Part shown: positions 9,946-22,900 of the stretch, piece by piece
Layout of the letters: the number at the start of each line of letters is the position of its first letter
Position numbering within the stretch: the first letter of the stretch is position 1
From: Halocaridina rubra
Lineage: Eukaryota; Arthropoda; Malacostraca; Decapoda; Atyidae
DNA length: 64,000 bases
Reading direction: 5' to 3'
Assembly: GCA_037179515.1 (NCBI GenBank)
Contig: JAXCGZ010015147.1
Location: 62,001 to 126,000, forward strand
Made by a program: the position numbers and the translations under genes
Notes under the pieces: model-generated
Databases searched by the model: none
What the model saw: the letters and a program-made list of their open reading frames with translations, nothing else
Told to the model about the DNA's origin: nothing

Positions 9946-10998
9946 CTAGAGAACACTATATAGTTTGCCTTTGAAAGCTGTGAAAAAGGATGAATTTTTA
10001 AGATGCTCTGGATTATTGTTCCAGAGTATTGGGCCTTTCATAGTGATCATCTTTGAACCTGCTTCTGTGTTTGTTCTCTGAATAAAGAGCTCACTACTCT
10101 GTCTTGTGTTGGTTCCCCTTATATCTCTGACTGTTTTTAAATCAAATAGCCAGCTAAGATAATGATGGTTCAAAGTTTTGTATACAAAAACATGAATAGC
10201 ATAGTCCCTCAGCCACCCAAGGTTTTTGAGAGCTGGTGTGATGTGGTCATATTTTCTTATTCCTCCCAGGGCAAATTGAGCTGCAAAATTAATATGCTTC
10301 TGTATCCTGTTTATCTGAGTCTTTGTGGTAGTTCCCCAAACAGTTGTGCAGTAATTAATGTGACTTAGGGCTAGAGATTCAACAACAGTTATTCGAGTGG
10401 TAGTCTCAAAATTGTCTTTTATACGTGACAAGTACATTAATGTTCCTGTAACCTTTTCGCATACTTTAACTATATGGGAATCAAACAACAAGTAGTTATC
10501 AAAGTGAATTCCTTGGTTTTTTACTGTTTTGCTAGGTGTAATGATATTGCTACAAAAATGACTTGTTGTGTTTTCTGGACTTTGTGCTATATGGAACTTT
10601 GAGCCAATAAATAAGCATTGTGTTTTACTTTCGTTAATTAACTGCCCAATTTCTTGAAAATAGGTTTTAATTTTTGAAAGTGTTTTTTCTGCTCTTAAGG
10701 TTAGCTCTGGGAGATTATTAATATCACCACTAAGGAGTAGTTGAGTGTCATCTGCATATTGTTCGACTAGACAGTCAGAAATGAAAGAAGACAGATTATT
10801 TACATAAATGGAAAAGAGGATAGGACCAAGTACTGATTCCTGTGGAACACCAAATGATACATTTTTTGTCATAGAGATAATGTTGTTAAGACGGATAAAC
10901 TGTTTGCGATTAGATAAATACTCTCTAAACCAGCTCGGATCAATATTTAGGTTAGAGCATTTACTTAAAAGAATTTTATGGTTTACACTGTCGAACAT
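9946..10998 (-). pseudogene. LINE reverse transcriptase, C-terminal two thirds
   Basis: A 350-residue open stretch. Near the start is FDSVNHKILL (RT motif A, catalytic D). It continues with GVPQESVLGPILFSIYVNNL (motif B; the family usually has GVPQGS) and QYADDTQLL (motif C with both aspartates). After the RT comes the thumb-like region ending in WNNNPEHLKNSSF and FKGKLYSVL, the usual C-terminus of jockey/CR1-type ORF2. The catalytic aspartates are intact, but the upstream part is in other frames, so the whole protein cannot be made from this copy. Confidence 0.8.
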
Positions 10999-11009
10999 TT
11001 TTGAGAAGT

Positions 11010-11961
11010 CTAATAATACAAGCAGAGTGATTTTTTCATATCCATATTTTTATAGATACTATTTGTAACTTTGAGAAGTGCAGTTTCCGTCGTGGGTTTT
11101 TGTCTGAAACCATGTTGGATAATAGCTAATAGTCTATTTGACCCTAAATATGACATAAGTTTGCATGCAACAATTTTTACTAATATTTTAGAGAAAATGG
11201 GTAGCAGGGAAATGGGACGATAGTTTGTCACATGTCCCCCTTTTTATGCAGAGGTATTACATGTGATATTTTCCAAGAGTCAGGAAACTTTTTTATTAAC
11301 AATGGAAGTGTTCATAATAGTTAGAATATAAGATACAATCATGGGTAGAGCATCTTTGATGAACTGAAATGGTATACCATCTGAACCATAAGAGCCAGAG
11401 TTTCTTGGGCTTTTTATGGTAAGAATTAGGGTAGCACAATCGATAGGGTTTATCTTGAAGTACTCTCTTGTGTTTACATTGGAAGACTTGTCATTTAAGC
11501 AATTACTCATATTCGCTGAGTTGATGTTTTCTTTTGTTTTCTCATATGTATTTTTGCCAACGTTAGCAAAATAGTTATTAAAGTTTTCCTCTTTGTCTTT
11601 CAACTCCGTAATATTTTCATAACTTTCTGAGGTAGTCTTTCCATTTGGTATCAGGGTTCTTATCACTTTCCATGTTGCTGCTGTATCATGTCTAGAGTCA
11701 TTAAATTGCTTTTTGTAAGTCTTTTTCACTTATATTGATGAGAGATCTGACACGTTTCTTTTCTACTTTATAACATTCACGGAGAGTCATATCATATCTA
11801 TTCATTTTTAGGTCTTTCTGTATTTGATTTCTGATTTGCATTGCCTCTTTGATGTCATTAGTTAGCCAGGGGGCTGAGGGCCAGGTTATATTTCTTGTTA
11901 CAATGGGTGCACAACTATCTAAGCATTCACAGAAGACTTTTGTTAGAATCTCAACCTGCAA
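11010..11961 (-). pseudogene. LINE ORF2 segment before and into RT, frameshifted
   Basis: Three overlapping frames (11961-11701, 11729-11280, 11231-11010) together cover the ORF2 linker and the first RT motifs. Visible are PWLTNDIKEAMQIRNQ (linker), SGSYGSDGIPFQFIKD (RT start), TNYRPISLLPIFSKI and QHGFRQKPTTETALL. Frame changes occur near 11710, 11285, 11235 and 11005. It joins the RT segment at 10998. Confidence 0.75.
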
Positions 11962-11985
11962 ATCGACGTTATCTGTGTTATTGTA

Positions 11986-13029
11986 CTATTAAGTACTGTG
12001 GAGACTATTCCCAGAATGCCTGCTTTCACCTGGTCAATGAATAATCTACTCACAGTTTTTGCAGGCTACCGTACACAATAATATTTACTCAACCAACTTC
12101 AAGTAAAGTTGGGCTAAAACTTACTGGCTTATAGTTAAATGTAATAGACAAACTGTACAGTACTAAAGGGGAAGGGCATGAGTTATGTTTGCTTAATAGT
12201 AGTGGAGAACTCCCACTGGTTAATGACACACATACACTAAATAAAATTAAACTGAACACTGCATAAATCCAGGCTTAAATGAAAGACTCATCGATAAAAT
12301 GTAAAAATATATTGAGAAAACTTAACATTATAATGAAGAGCAGTCTCTCAACTTAAGAGAAAAGGATAAATTTTACTATAGATTAGGCGGCAATAAAGTG
12401 AATTTTACAAAAATGACAGAGTTACAGCTCTAGGCATGACTGCTGGACACATCAAAGCAAAACAACACTTAATATCAAAATAATGTTTGCTCAAAATCCA
12501 AGAACTTTATATAATATTGAAATAGTCACTGCTTGACAAATTCGACGGCATTAGTCCAAGGGGCGAAATGGGAGGCTCGTAATTTACTCGAATTTTACGA
12601 GTCTCTAACAATAGGTCCTCACCTGGTGCCGTCTTCAGAGAGAGAGTCCTCGTCCGTTCTGTAAACAAATCATATGAGCATCACATTCAAAAATAAAAGG
12701 ATATATTTTTATCATATTTTACATAATTAAGGATTTCCTAAGATTTAGATTAACTTTACAAACAAATCCCATTTATTCATGAGAAAATGATGATTTAATG
12801 AAATAATAAATGAATGTTATAATATAGTCTCTCAAATGAATATACATGTAGGCTGATGCAATACTACTTATGATATTAAAAAAAAAAAAACACACACACA
12901 CACACACACAAAGTATAACTAATGAAACTGTGTGATAGATAGATCACCACACTTTCCACCAAAAAGGGTAGGAAGCTAAATAAATCACATGTACAAACGT
13001 AATAAAGTGTAGAACAAAAACAGAAAATT
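11986..13029. other. No gene seen; short A-tract and (CA)10 at 12878-12910
   Basis: An AT-rich stretch with no supported coding region. It holds a run of 13 A followed by (CA)10 at 12878-12910. The region may include decayed edges of the neighbouring LINE and BEL/Pao element, but I cannot show that. Confidence 0.45.
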
Positions 13030-14875
13030 CAAAGGCATCATTTACAACCTATCCTACTCTAACTGAGTTGAAGGGTCTAACAAATCTGACTCTTTCCTTT
13101 GGTAAAGAAAGGGGACCTGTCTTACCAACTGCCTTTTTACACAAAATGCATGTTTTTAATATTTTCTTCACAATAACTCTACCTTTAGGGATCCAAAACT
13201 GTTTCCTAAGTCCTGATAAAATTTGTCCTAATCAACAATGATGATGTTGAATATGATAATGAACTATTTTAAGTTTGGTCAATGGATGTTTGGCAGGTAA
13301 GTAAAATGAAAATTGTGCTTCAGGAGATAGATCTGAATTCTGTGATCTACTGCCACAACAAATTAACTGATCTTCGTTCAAATGTAAATCTAATTGTTTT
13401 ACTATATTGATGAGTTCCGAAGCTGGTTTAGCACTTTGTTCAGGTCGTTTCAAAAATGCAAATAAAGTAGGAAAACTTTGTAACTGGGATAATCTAAGAC
13501 AAGCATGAAGAGTATTCAACCTGAACTTGTCATGGAAATAATGATTACAGAACTGCTTTACATATGACATGATTCTCATAACTTTAGTAAGAGATGAATA
13601 TTTACTCATCTCCGAATGAGAAAGTATGGGTTCATTAACATTAGGTTCTGTTAAAATCTCATACATTACTGTAGAATTTACAATGAACGCTTTTTGTTGT
13701 GGATATTCTGATGGATTCAGTAAAAATGAAGGTCCATGTCTCCACATGACATTGCTATTCAACTCTGATACACTAACACCTCTGATCAATATATCTTCAG
13801 GATTCTCTCTAGATGGGACATGTAAAATGTTCAAATCAAACTTAGATCACAAATTGCGAATTTCACACACTTTGTTTCTCACAAAAACATCTGATGATGA
13901 ATCATGATACGCCCAATTAATGGCAACTTCACTGTCACATCATATAGTGCAACCTTTGAATGCTAATTACTCATTAGACAAGAGTGTCTGGGCCAATGCT
14001 GAGGCTAAAATAAGTGAGAGTAACTCTAACTTAGGAATGGTGAGTGGAGGATTTGGTGATACTCTTGCTTAACTCATAATAATATCACTAGATTTGCTTC
14101 TTAAGTCCACAGCATATGCAACTAATCCATATGCTACTTTAGATGAATCACAAAATATGTGCAAATCTGATACACCAGGGACTATTACAAATCTAGGACA
14201 CTGAATGGTTGACATCTGATTCAAATCTCTGCAAATAACTGAAAATTCTTGTACTAAAGGTTCTGGCAAAGGTTCATCCCAAGAAAATTCTGAAATATTT
14301 ACATTATTCAGATTCAATTAGTCATGATCAACACCTACTTCATCATTAAATTTTATATCATTACTCACCCAACATTGTAATGGCATAGAGGCTTCTGCTA
14401 AAATAGAATTCACAATGGGATACTCTGTTTTTAACTGTTCAGAGTCTGAATAGGAACAGACAAAGTTATCTACATAGAAATGAGAGATCAGAGACTTAGC
14501 TACTGGATGTGAATATGTCTCCAAGTGATATGTGAGTGTTTTCTGATGATGATGTTGCATCAAAAAGTACTACTTTAAATCTATAGGTAACTACCTTCTG
14601 AAGTGTTTCATCCTGAAACCACAAGAATCTACAGAAATCTCTGCAGTTTGACAAAATACCTATACGTAGGAAGGCTTTGGAAATGTCTGATACAGCAGCT
14701 ACAGGGTTAGTACAAAATTCAATGAGTGAATCAACAAGTTATGCTTGGACGTGTTAGTAAACATTCATTCAGACTCTTTGATTTTGAATCAACTCTACTA
14801 GAAGCATTAAACACTACTCTAATAGGAGTGGTAGGAGAATTCTTGTAGACTGGATGATGAGGTAAGTAATGAGTA
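13030..14875 (-). pseudogene. BEL/Pao retrotransposon pol fragment (RT, RNase H, integrase start)
   Basis: Read on the minus strand from 14865 downward. It starts with IRVVFNASS and SLNECL (BEL/Pao RT start, about 14860-14770), then HFYVDNFVCSYSD with CWVSNDIKF (RT motif C region, 14563-14318). FSWDEPLPEPLVQEF and LHIFCDSSKVAYGLV (RNase H, 14317-14069) follow, then VPSRENPEDILIRGVS with GPSFLL (13834-13232). Last comes a short integrase start with LRKQFWIPKGR and a CILC motif (about 13230-13040). The catalytic YVDD reads YVDN, and several stops and frame changes are present. It is cut at about 14876 by a LINE tail, and the integrase core is missing. Confidence 0.8.
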
Positions 14876-14885
14876 ATGAGTGATA

Positions 14886-14971
14886 CAAGTATCACTAAGT
14901 ATAAAATGGAACCGATCAGGAGACGGGAAGATACGAGCTTTGGGCTCTTTCACGTAAACACAATTAGGTAA
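14886..14971 (+). mobile_element. CR1-like LINE, 3' terminal fragment of about 85 bp
   Basis: Only the last bases of ORF2 and the 3' UTR (GTATCACTAAGTATAAAATGG through AATTAGGTAATCAC) are present, inserted at the edge of the BEL/Pao remnant. It is the first member of the array and carries the microsatellite that precedes copy B. Confidence 0.8.
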
Positions 14972-15118
<147 letters not shown>

Positions 15119-15677
15119 TTGTTAAAATCAGTACCCTACCCATTTATATTAATTTGATAGTTAGTTTGATACACAAAAAATTGAATAATTAAATAAATAC
15201 CAAAAATACACCTCTTAACAGTACTTACTTAAGCTGCCAAGTAGCACAGCTGTCTTATTTTCTTAATTTTTTTCCTTTTCTTTTACCTTTCTCTTTTATT
15301 ATTTTTTTTTTTAATTTTGTATATATATTGAGTTAAATGTAAAGTCTGATCTTGTGATAACATACCTTGGTTAGCAAGTGAGTTTATCAGTTAAGAAGAA
15401 TATATAGCAGAAACAGGTGGGTATCTCCTCAGATACAAATTCGAATTTCCTTAAAGTACACTTTTGTTTTTGTTTGCATTTTTTCTTTTTTTCCCTCAAA
15501 TTACCAAAGTCAAAATTTTAAGTTAGGATGTGTGTTACCAGAAAAAGAGATGAATTGAGTCACTAAATAGCACTTATATGAAGATATAAAAATTCTGTGT
15601 GAAGCTTAAATAAGAGTTTTTCTCTTCTCTTTTGTTCTCTTTCTCTTCTTCTTTCTATATTCTGTGAAAGTGAAAAC
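15119..15677 (+). other. Putative 5' UTR of LINE copy B
   Basis: Non-coding, T-rich sequence between the microsatellite and the first ATG of ORF1. If copy B inserted into the microsatellite like the others, this is the 5' UTR of a full-length copy. No second copy of this stretch is present in the window to confirm it. Confidence 0.4.
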
Positions 15678-16790
15678 ATGAAAATGAGGTCATCTCTGTC
15701 CCAAACTTCCCCCACCCATGGGATGGGGAGGGATGATAGAGGATCTCCTTGGGATGTAGCAGGAGGAGGAGGGGTAGCTATTAAGAGATTAAAACAGAAA
15801 ATCAAGGATTTAGAGGCAATGGTTATATGCCTTGATGATAAAATTCAGGATATGGATAGAGAAATGAAAGAGAATGAAACACTCAGAGAGGAAATAAAAT
15901 TTTTGGAGGAAGCAAATAAAGCACAAGGGTAGGAGAGAAAAGAACTAGAAAAACGAATAAAGACGCTTGAAGGGGAAAAGAGTGAACTAGAAACCAGAAT
16001 TTCTAAATAAGAAGATAACAACAAACAACTGAATGACAACCTAAATTAATTAGATGTTAGTTCACTGCTCTCTTCTGAGAGAGACGAGATTGCAGCTTGG
16101 AATGTGCAGATGAAGGAAAACATTGAACAGATTAGAAAAGAGTTTCAGGAGCTGAATATGGAACATGACATCATGAAAACTTCCTTTGCTGGATGGTGGC
16201 AGTAAAAGAGGCTGTAAAGGTGGTGGCTCTGGAAAACATACAAACAGTTGACTATAAAGAGACAGTAATCGAAAATATGAAAGACGTTGTGATGGAAAGG
16301 GCAAATCCACTGATTAAACTGGCACTTGATAAAGAGAAGACAGTGGTAATCTCGCACATAAGCGAATCAAGGGAGCCAACATGGCATGGGAGGCTTGAAG
16401 AAAAGACACCTAGGGTTGTAGACCTGATAAGAAAGCTTTGAGTAGTTTGTGGTCCTGAGGATTGTAAACATTCACCAACTAAGCAAATATTCGAGGGAAG
16501 GAAAGCAGAGACCAACAAAAGTAACCTTTGAGAGAGGGGAAACAGGTAGGGAAATATTGTTGAGAAAAAAAAGTCTAAAAGACCTTCAAGAATTCAAAGA
16601 AGTGTTCATTAAATGATACAGAACACAGGAAGAGATGGGAAAGATAAAAAAAAACTTGTTGCAAGAGGCAAGAAGGTTAAATGAGGGAAGAAATGAAGAA
16701 GAGAAGAAAAATTTTCATCTCAGAGTTCTTCCAGACAAACGGGAGATAAAGAAGATAATGACAGAAGATCAGGAGATGGGGCCTCATTAA
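15678..16790 (+). pseudogene. LINE copy B ORF1: coiled-coil and RRM-like RNA-binding protein
   Basis: From the ATG at 15678 one frame runs through a heptad-rich segment (KRLKQKIKDLEAMV, DREMKENETLREEIKFLEE) to about 16200, broken by three in-frame stops at 15930, 16008 and 16044. A deletion of about 13 bases near 16190 shifts the frame. The next part (16193-16441) reads KTVVISHISES, RVVDLIRKL and so on, and copy E continues it with IHQLGKYSREGK and RPSKVTFERG. This pattern resembles the RRM-like domain of L1-type ORF1 proteins, which bind the LINE RNA. Copy E shows that ORF1 overlaps the start of ORF2 slightly. The function is inferred from these patterns. Confidence 0.65.
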
Positions 16791-16792
16791 GA

Positions 16793-19570
16793 TTGTTATA
16801 TACAAATGCTGATGGATTAGCTGGTAAGGCAGTAGAATTAAAAGATAGGATTCACAACAGTAAGGCAGATATAGTAGCAATTAAAGAGACTAAGTTGAGT
16901 GAGGACATAAACAGTGTCACAGTTTTTCCTAAGGGCTTCAGAATATTAAGAATTGAAAGATCTGAGAGGACTGGTGGAGGGATAGTACTGCTCATAAGTG
17001 AAAGGATTCAGGTTGAAGAAATAAACTTGGGTATAGAAAGTGAGTTCAAGGAATTTCTTGTTGCTCGCAAAAATTCTAGTTCAGAGAGCATTATGATAAC
17101 TGTTGTATATAACCCACCAAGGAACAGAATAGGCTAGAAGTTTATGAGGAAAGTCATATAGGTACTATTGAAGTCATAAACTCAGTTGTTAACATGGCAC
17201 GGGAGAGAAAATCTAGGATTTTGATTATGGGAGATTTTAATCATAAAGAGATAGATTGGTTAAATCTTGACCCACACAGTGGTGAGAACTCACTCAGGGC
17301 AAGATTCCTACATTGCGTACAAGGAAATTTTCTACACCAAAATGTAATGGAACCAACGAGGGCCAGGGGTGGGGATGAGCCATCACTACTTGATCTAGTA
17401 TTCACAGATAACGTGTGGGATATTGAAAACTTTGAGTACGAACCACCAATTGGAAAGAGTGACCACTGTGTGTTGTTGATGGAGTATATCATTAAAGATA
17501 TTCTGACTGAGAGTAGAGGCACTGAGGACATGAGGAGGAACTATCCGAAAGGAGATTACATCAAAATGAACGAGCTTTTTGCAGTTATTGACTGGAGAAC
17601 CTTATTTTACAAAAAATATGTACAAGAAATGTATGACATCTTTTGTGAGACATATGGGAAGATAGTAGATTGCTGCATACCTGTCACCAAAATAGGGGTA
17701 ATTCATGCTAGAGAGAAATGTTTCGATAATGAGTTTAAAAGAGCTAAGGAGTGGAGAGACAAATGCTGGAAAAGGAATAGGAGGAGAAAAAACATAAATG
17801 CCTGGCACACCTACAAAAGAGCAAGAAATTATTACCTAAGTAAAAGAAGAGAGGCAGAGAGAGACTGTGAGAGGGACATTACCAGGAAGGCTAAAGAAAA
17901 CCCCAAGCTTTTCCACAGCTTTATCAGAGGAAAACTGAAGGTAAAGAAACAGGTTGTAAGGCTTAAGAGAGAGGATGGAAGCATCACTGAGACGGATGAA
18001 GAGATCTGCAAAGAATTGAACAAGGAGTTTCAGTCTGTATTTACAGTAGAAAATATCCCACCCCCTCAGATTGCAGAGATAGAAGCTCAAGGGCCGGTAT
18101 TAGAGAACATCAACCTTACAGCCACAGAGGTATGCAAAGCGCTGATGGAATTAGATGTTCATAAAGCTACAGGTTCTGATGATATATCCCCTCATGTACT
18201 TAAAAATGCACAAGCTCAATATCAGTGGCACTAAGTATCATATTTAAAAAGTCACTGGAGTCAGGTGAGATTCCAAGATGCTGGAAACAAGCAAATGTGA
18301 TACCTATCTTCAAAAAGGGAAGGAGGGATATGGCTCTAAACTATAGACCAGTATCCTTGACCATCATAGTTTGCAAAGTTATGGAGAAACTACTAAGGAA
18401 ACATATCTCTCTTCATTTGTAATCCTTCAACTTTTTGTCAGTGAGACAACATGGTTTCAGAAAAGGTAGACCAACAGTAACAAACTTATTAGAATATTAT
18501 GATGAGGTAAGCCGAATCTTACAGGAAAGAGAGGGCTGGGTAGATAGCATATTCCTAGACATGGGAGACTTATTAGGAAGCTGCAATCAATGGCTAGAAT
18601 AGGTGGAAATGTCTTGGAATGGATAAAACTTACTTAGAAGGAAGGGAACAGAGGGTTAGAGTAAGACACACATTGTCTGAATGGAGAAGAGTTAGTTGTG
18701 GAGTTCCACAGGGTTCAGTTTTAGGGCCACTTTTGTTCCTTGTATATGTACATGACCTACCAGAGTCTGTAAATTCATTCATGAATATATTTGCAATTGA
18801 TGCAAAGATTGTGAAGAAAGTAGGAAACGAGAACAAAGGTAGAGAACTTCAGGAAGATCTAAATAATCTGCATGAGTGGTCAGAAAAGTGACTAATGAAA
18901 ATCAATATTCCAAAATGTAAGGTAATGAGAATGGGTACAAGTGCAAGAAAGCCCAAGCTTGACTACTTGGCGGCTGGAGTACAACTTCAAGAAACAGAAA
19001 ATGAGAGAGATCTAGGAGTAAACATACTGGCAGATTTGTCTCCAGAAATATATATAAATGGCAGCATATGCCTTCTTATCAAATGTAAAGGTAGCCTTCA
19101 GGCACATGGACAAAGAAATGTTCAGAAATATTTATGTAACCTATGTGAGGCCAAATCTTGAATATGCAGCCCACTTTTGGAATCCGCACTTAAAAAAGCA
19201 CATAGCTAAGCTTGAAAAAGTTCAAAAACATGCCACGAAACTGGTGCCATAAATAGGAAATCTCAGTTATGATGAGAGGCTGAGGGAATTAGAATTACCA
19301 TCACTGGAAGCTAGAAGAGTGAGGGGGGATATGGTAACAGTCTTTAAATTCCTTCATGGTTATGATAGAGTGGATAGGGATCGATATTTTAATATGACTG
19401 GCTCTAGAAGTAGAGGTCATAGTTTGAAGCTTCGTAAGAAAACTTTGCAGGATGTAAGGAAATACTTTTTCAGTGTAAGAGTAGTTGATATTTGGAATTG
19501 CCTAAGCGAGGAGGTAGTTAATGCTATCTCAAACCATAGTTTTAAAGACAGGTATAATAAGTATCACTAA
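16793..19570 (+). pseudogene. LINE copy B ORF2: endonuclease and reverse transcriptase, inactivated
   Basis: The APE-type endonuclease shows YTNADGL, KETKLSED, GDFNHKEIDW (17224 onward) and KSDHCVLL (17455 onward), so its catalytic motifs are kept. A small deletion near 17130 shifts the frame, and 17194-18234 is an open 346-codon block. RT follows at 18225-18891, but it has a stop at 18420. It also lacks about 28 bases near 18560 that encode motif A (FQKAFD), and motif C FADD reads FAID. The C-terminal part (18895-19570) includes KCKVMRMGTSARKPK and EYAAHFWNP. Its 3' UTR and tail run to about 19661. This is the longest copy in the array but cannot make an active enzyme. Confidence 0.85.
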
Positions 19571-19661
19571 GTACAAAATGGAACCGATGAGGAGACGGAA
19601 GGATAGGAGCTTTGGGCTCTTTTCCGTAAACACAATTAGGTAATCACTATTAGGTAATCAC
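19571..19661 (+). other. LINE 3' UTR and tail repeats of copy B
   Basis: After the ORF2 stop the 3' UTR contains a GAGCTTTGGGCTCTTTTCCG block (inverted repeat GAGC/GCTC) and ends in two copies of a 13- to 14-base unit close to AATTAGGTAATCAC. The same ending is found on every copy in the window. Confidence 0.75.
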
Positions 19662-19739
19662 ACGATCAGGAGAAAGGAAGATACGAGCTTTGGGCTCTTT
19701 CCTGTAAGCACAATTAGGTAATCACATGCGCACACACAT
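19662..19739 (+). mobile_element. CR1-like LINE copy C, 3' end only (about 78 bp)
   Basis: It starts in the 3' UTR at CGATCAGGAGAAAGG directly after the tail of copy B and ends with AATTAGGTAATCACATGCG and a short CA run. Confidence 0.75.
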
Positions 19740-19928
19740 TAATAATTGGACTTCACTAAGCGAGGAGATAGTTAATGCTATCTCAATCCATAGTTTTAAG
19801 GACAGGTATAATAAGTACCACTAAGTGCAAAATGGAACTGATCAGGAGACGGGAAAATACGAGCTTTGGGCTCTTTCCCGGAAACACAATTAGGTAATCA
19901 CAATTAGGTAATCACACACACACACACA
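19740..19928 (+). mobile_element. CR1-like LINE copy D, 3' end only (about 190 bp)
   Basis: It starts near the end of ORF2 (AATAATTGGACTTCACTAAG, compare 19489) and covers the last 30 or so codons, the 3' UTR, two tail units and (CA)n. It sits directly behind the CA run of copy C. Confidence 0.8.
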
Positions 19929-22900
19929 TGAACACTTCCTTTGCTGATGCACTAAAGGGGAATGTGGCAGTAAAAGAGGCTGTAAAGGTGGTGGCACTGG
20001 AAAACATACAAACAGTGGACTATAAAGAGACAGTAATCGAAAAAATGAAAGACGTTGTGATGGAAATGGCAAACCCACTCATCAAACAGGCACTTGATAA
20101 AGAGAAGACAGTAGTAATCTCAGGCATAAGCGAATCCCAGGTGCCAACATGGCTGGGGAGACTTGAAGAAAATAAAGCTAGGGTTGTAGACCTGATAAGA
20201 AAGCTTGGAATAGTTTGTGGTCCTGAGGATATTGTAAACATACACCAACTAGGCAAATATTCGAGGGAAGGAAAGCAGAGACCATCAAAAGTAACCTTTG
20301 AGAGAGGGGAAACATGTAGGGAAATATTGTTGAGAAAAAAAAAGTCTAAAAGAACTTCAAGAATTCAAAGAAGTGTTCATAAGACGATACAGAACACAGG
20401 AAGAGATGGGAAAGATAAAAAACTTGTTGCAAGAGGCAAGAAGGTTAAATGAGGAAAGGAATGAAGAAGAGAAGAAAAATTTTAATTTCAGAGTTCTTCC
20501 AGACAAAGGGGAGATAAAGAAGATAATGATAGAAGATCAGGGGATGGGGCCTCATTACGATTGTTATACACAAATGCTGATGGATTAGCTGGTATGGCAA
20601 TAGAATTAAAAGATAGGATTCACAACAGTAAGGCAGATATAGCAATTACAGAGACTAAGTTGAGTGAGGACATAAACAGTGTCACAGTATTTCCTAAGGG
20701 CTTCAGAATATTAAGGGTTGAAAGATCTGAGAGGACTGGTGGAGGGATAGCACTGCTCATAAGTGAAAGGATTCAAGTTGAAGAAATAAACTTGGCTATA
20801 GAAAGTGACTTCAAGGAATTTCTTGTTGTTCGCATAAATACTGGGTCAGAGAGCATACTAATAACTGTTGTATATAACCCACCAAGGAACCAACATAGGC
20901 TAGAAGTTTATGAGGAAAGTCATATAGATACTACTGAAATCATAAACTCAGTTGTTAAAATGGCATGAGAGAGAAAATGTAGGATTTTTATTATGGGAGA
21001 TTTTAATCATAAAGAGATAGATTGGATAAATCTTGACCCACACAGTGGTGAGGACTCATTCGGGGAAAGATTCCTAGATTGCGTACAAGAAAATTTCCTT
21101 CACCAGCATGTAATGGAACCAACGAGGGCCAGGGGTGGGGATGAGCCATCACTACTTGATCTAGTATTCAAAGATAATGTGTTGGATATTGAAAAAATTG
21201 AGTATGAACCACCAATTAGAAAGAGTGACCACTGTGTGTTGTTGATGGAGTATATCATTGAAGATATTCTGACTGAGAGTAGAGGCACTGAGAACATGAG
21301 GAGGAACTATCCGGAAGGAGATTAAATCAAAATGAATGAGCTTTTTGCAGTTATTGACTGGAGAACCTTATTTTACAACAAATATGTACAAGAAATGTAT
21401 GACATCTTTTGTGAGAAATATGGGAATATAGTAGATTGCTGCATACCTGTCACCAAAGTAGGTGTAATTCATGCTAGAGAGAAATGATTTGATAATGAGT
21501 GTAAAAGAGCTAAGGAGTGGAGAGACAAATGTTGGAAAAGGTATAGGAGGAGAAAAAACATAAATGCCTGGCAAACCTACAAAGGAGCAAGAAATAACTA
21601 GCTAAGTAAAAGGAGTGAGGCAGAGAGAGACTATGAGAGAGACAATCACCAGGAAGGCTAAAGAAAATCCCAAGCTTTTCCACAGCTTTATCAGAGGAAA
21701 ACTGAAGGTAAAAGATCAGGTTTTAAGGCTAAAGAGAGAGGATGGAAGCATCACTGAGACAGATGAAGAAATCTGCAAAGAATTGAACAAGGAGTTTCAG
21801 TCAGTATTTACAGTAGAAAATACATCACCCCCTTGGATTGCAGAGATAGAAGCTCAAGGGCCGGTATTAGAAAACATCAACCTTACAGCCACAGAGGTAT
21901 GCAAAGCTCTGATGGATTTAGATGTTCATAAAGATACAGGTCCTGATGACATATTCCCTCATGTACTTAAAAAAATGCGCAAACTCAGCATCAGTGGCAC
22001 TAAGTATCCCATTTAGAAAGTCACTGGAGTCGGGGGATATTCCAAGATGCTGGAAACAAGCAAATGTGATATCTATCTTCAAAAAGGGAAGGAGGGATAC
22101 GGCTATGAACTATAGACCTGTTTCCTTGACCAGCATAGTTTGCAAAGTTATGGAGAAACTACTAAGGAAACATATCTCTCTTCACTTGGAATCCTTCAAC
22201 TTTTTGTCAGTGAGGCAACATGGCTTCAGAGAAGGTGTATCAACAGTAACAAACTTATTAGAATTTTATGATGAGGTAAGCCGAATCTTACAGGAAAGAG
22301 AGGGCTGGGCAGATTGCATATTCCTAGACTTCCAGAAAGCATTTGACACTGTTCTACATGGGACTTATTAGGAAGCTGCAAGCAATGGCTAGAATAGGTG
22401 GAAATGTCTTGGAATGGATAAAAACTTACTTAGAAGGAAGGGAACAGAGGGTTAGAGTAAGACACTCAGTGTCTGAATGGATAAGAGTTAGTAGTGGAGT
22501 TCCACAGGGTTCAGTTTTAGGGCCACTTTTGTTCCTTGTATATGTAAATGACCTACCAGAGTTTGTAAATTCATTCATAAATATGTTTGCAGATGATGCA
22601 AAGATTGTAAAGAAAGGAAAAAACGAGAACAATGGAAGAAAACTTTAGGAGGATCTAAATGGCCTGCATGAGTGGTCAGAAAAGTGGCTAGTGAAATTCA
22701 GTACTTCAAAATGTAAGGTAATGAGAATGGGTACAAGTGCAAGAAGGCCCAAGCTTGACTACTCGGTGGCTGGAGTACAACTTCAAGAGACAGAAAATGA
22801 GAGAGATCTAGGAGTAAACATACTGGCAGATTTGTCTCCAGAAATAAATATAAATGGCATAGTAAGGGCAGCATATGCATTCTTATCAAATGTAAGGGTA

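Larger units (their letters stand above)
9562..11985 (-). mobile_element. Jockey/CR1-type LINE, minus strand
   Basis: An opposite-strand LINE abutting copy A. Reading the minus strand, ORF2 runs from about 11961 to 9946, followed by about 380 bases of 3' UTR with AATAAA near 9575 and a short (TTG)n tail at 9562-9572. The endonuclease part upstream of 11961 is missing or unrecognisable, so the copy is 5'-truncated. Its 3' end joins copy A at a shared GAACAA, so the exact boundary is ambiguous by a few bases. Confidence 0.75.
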
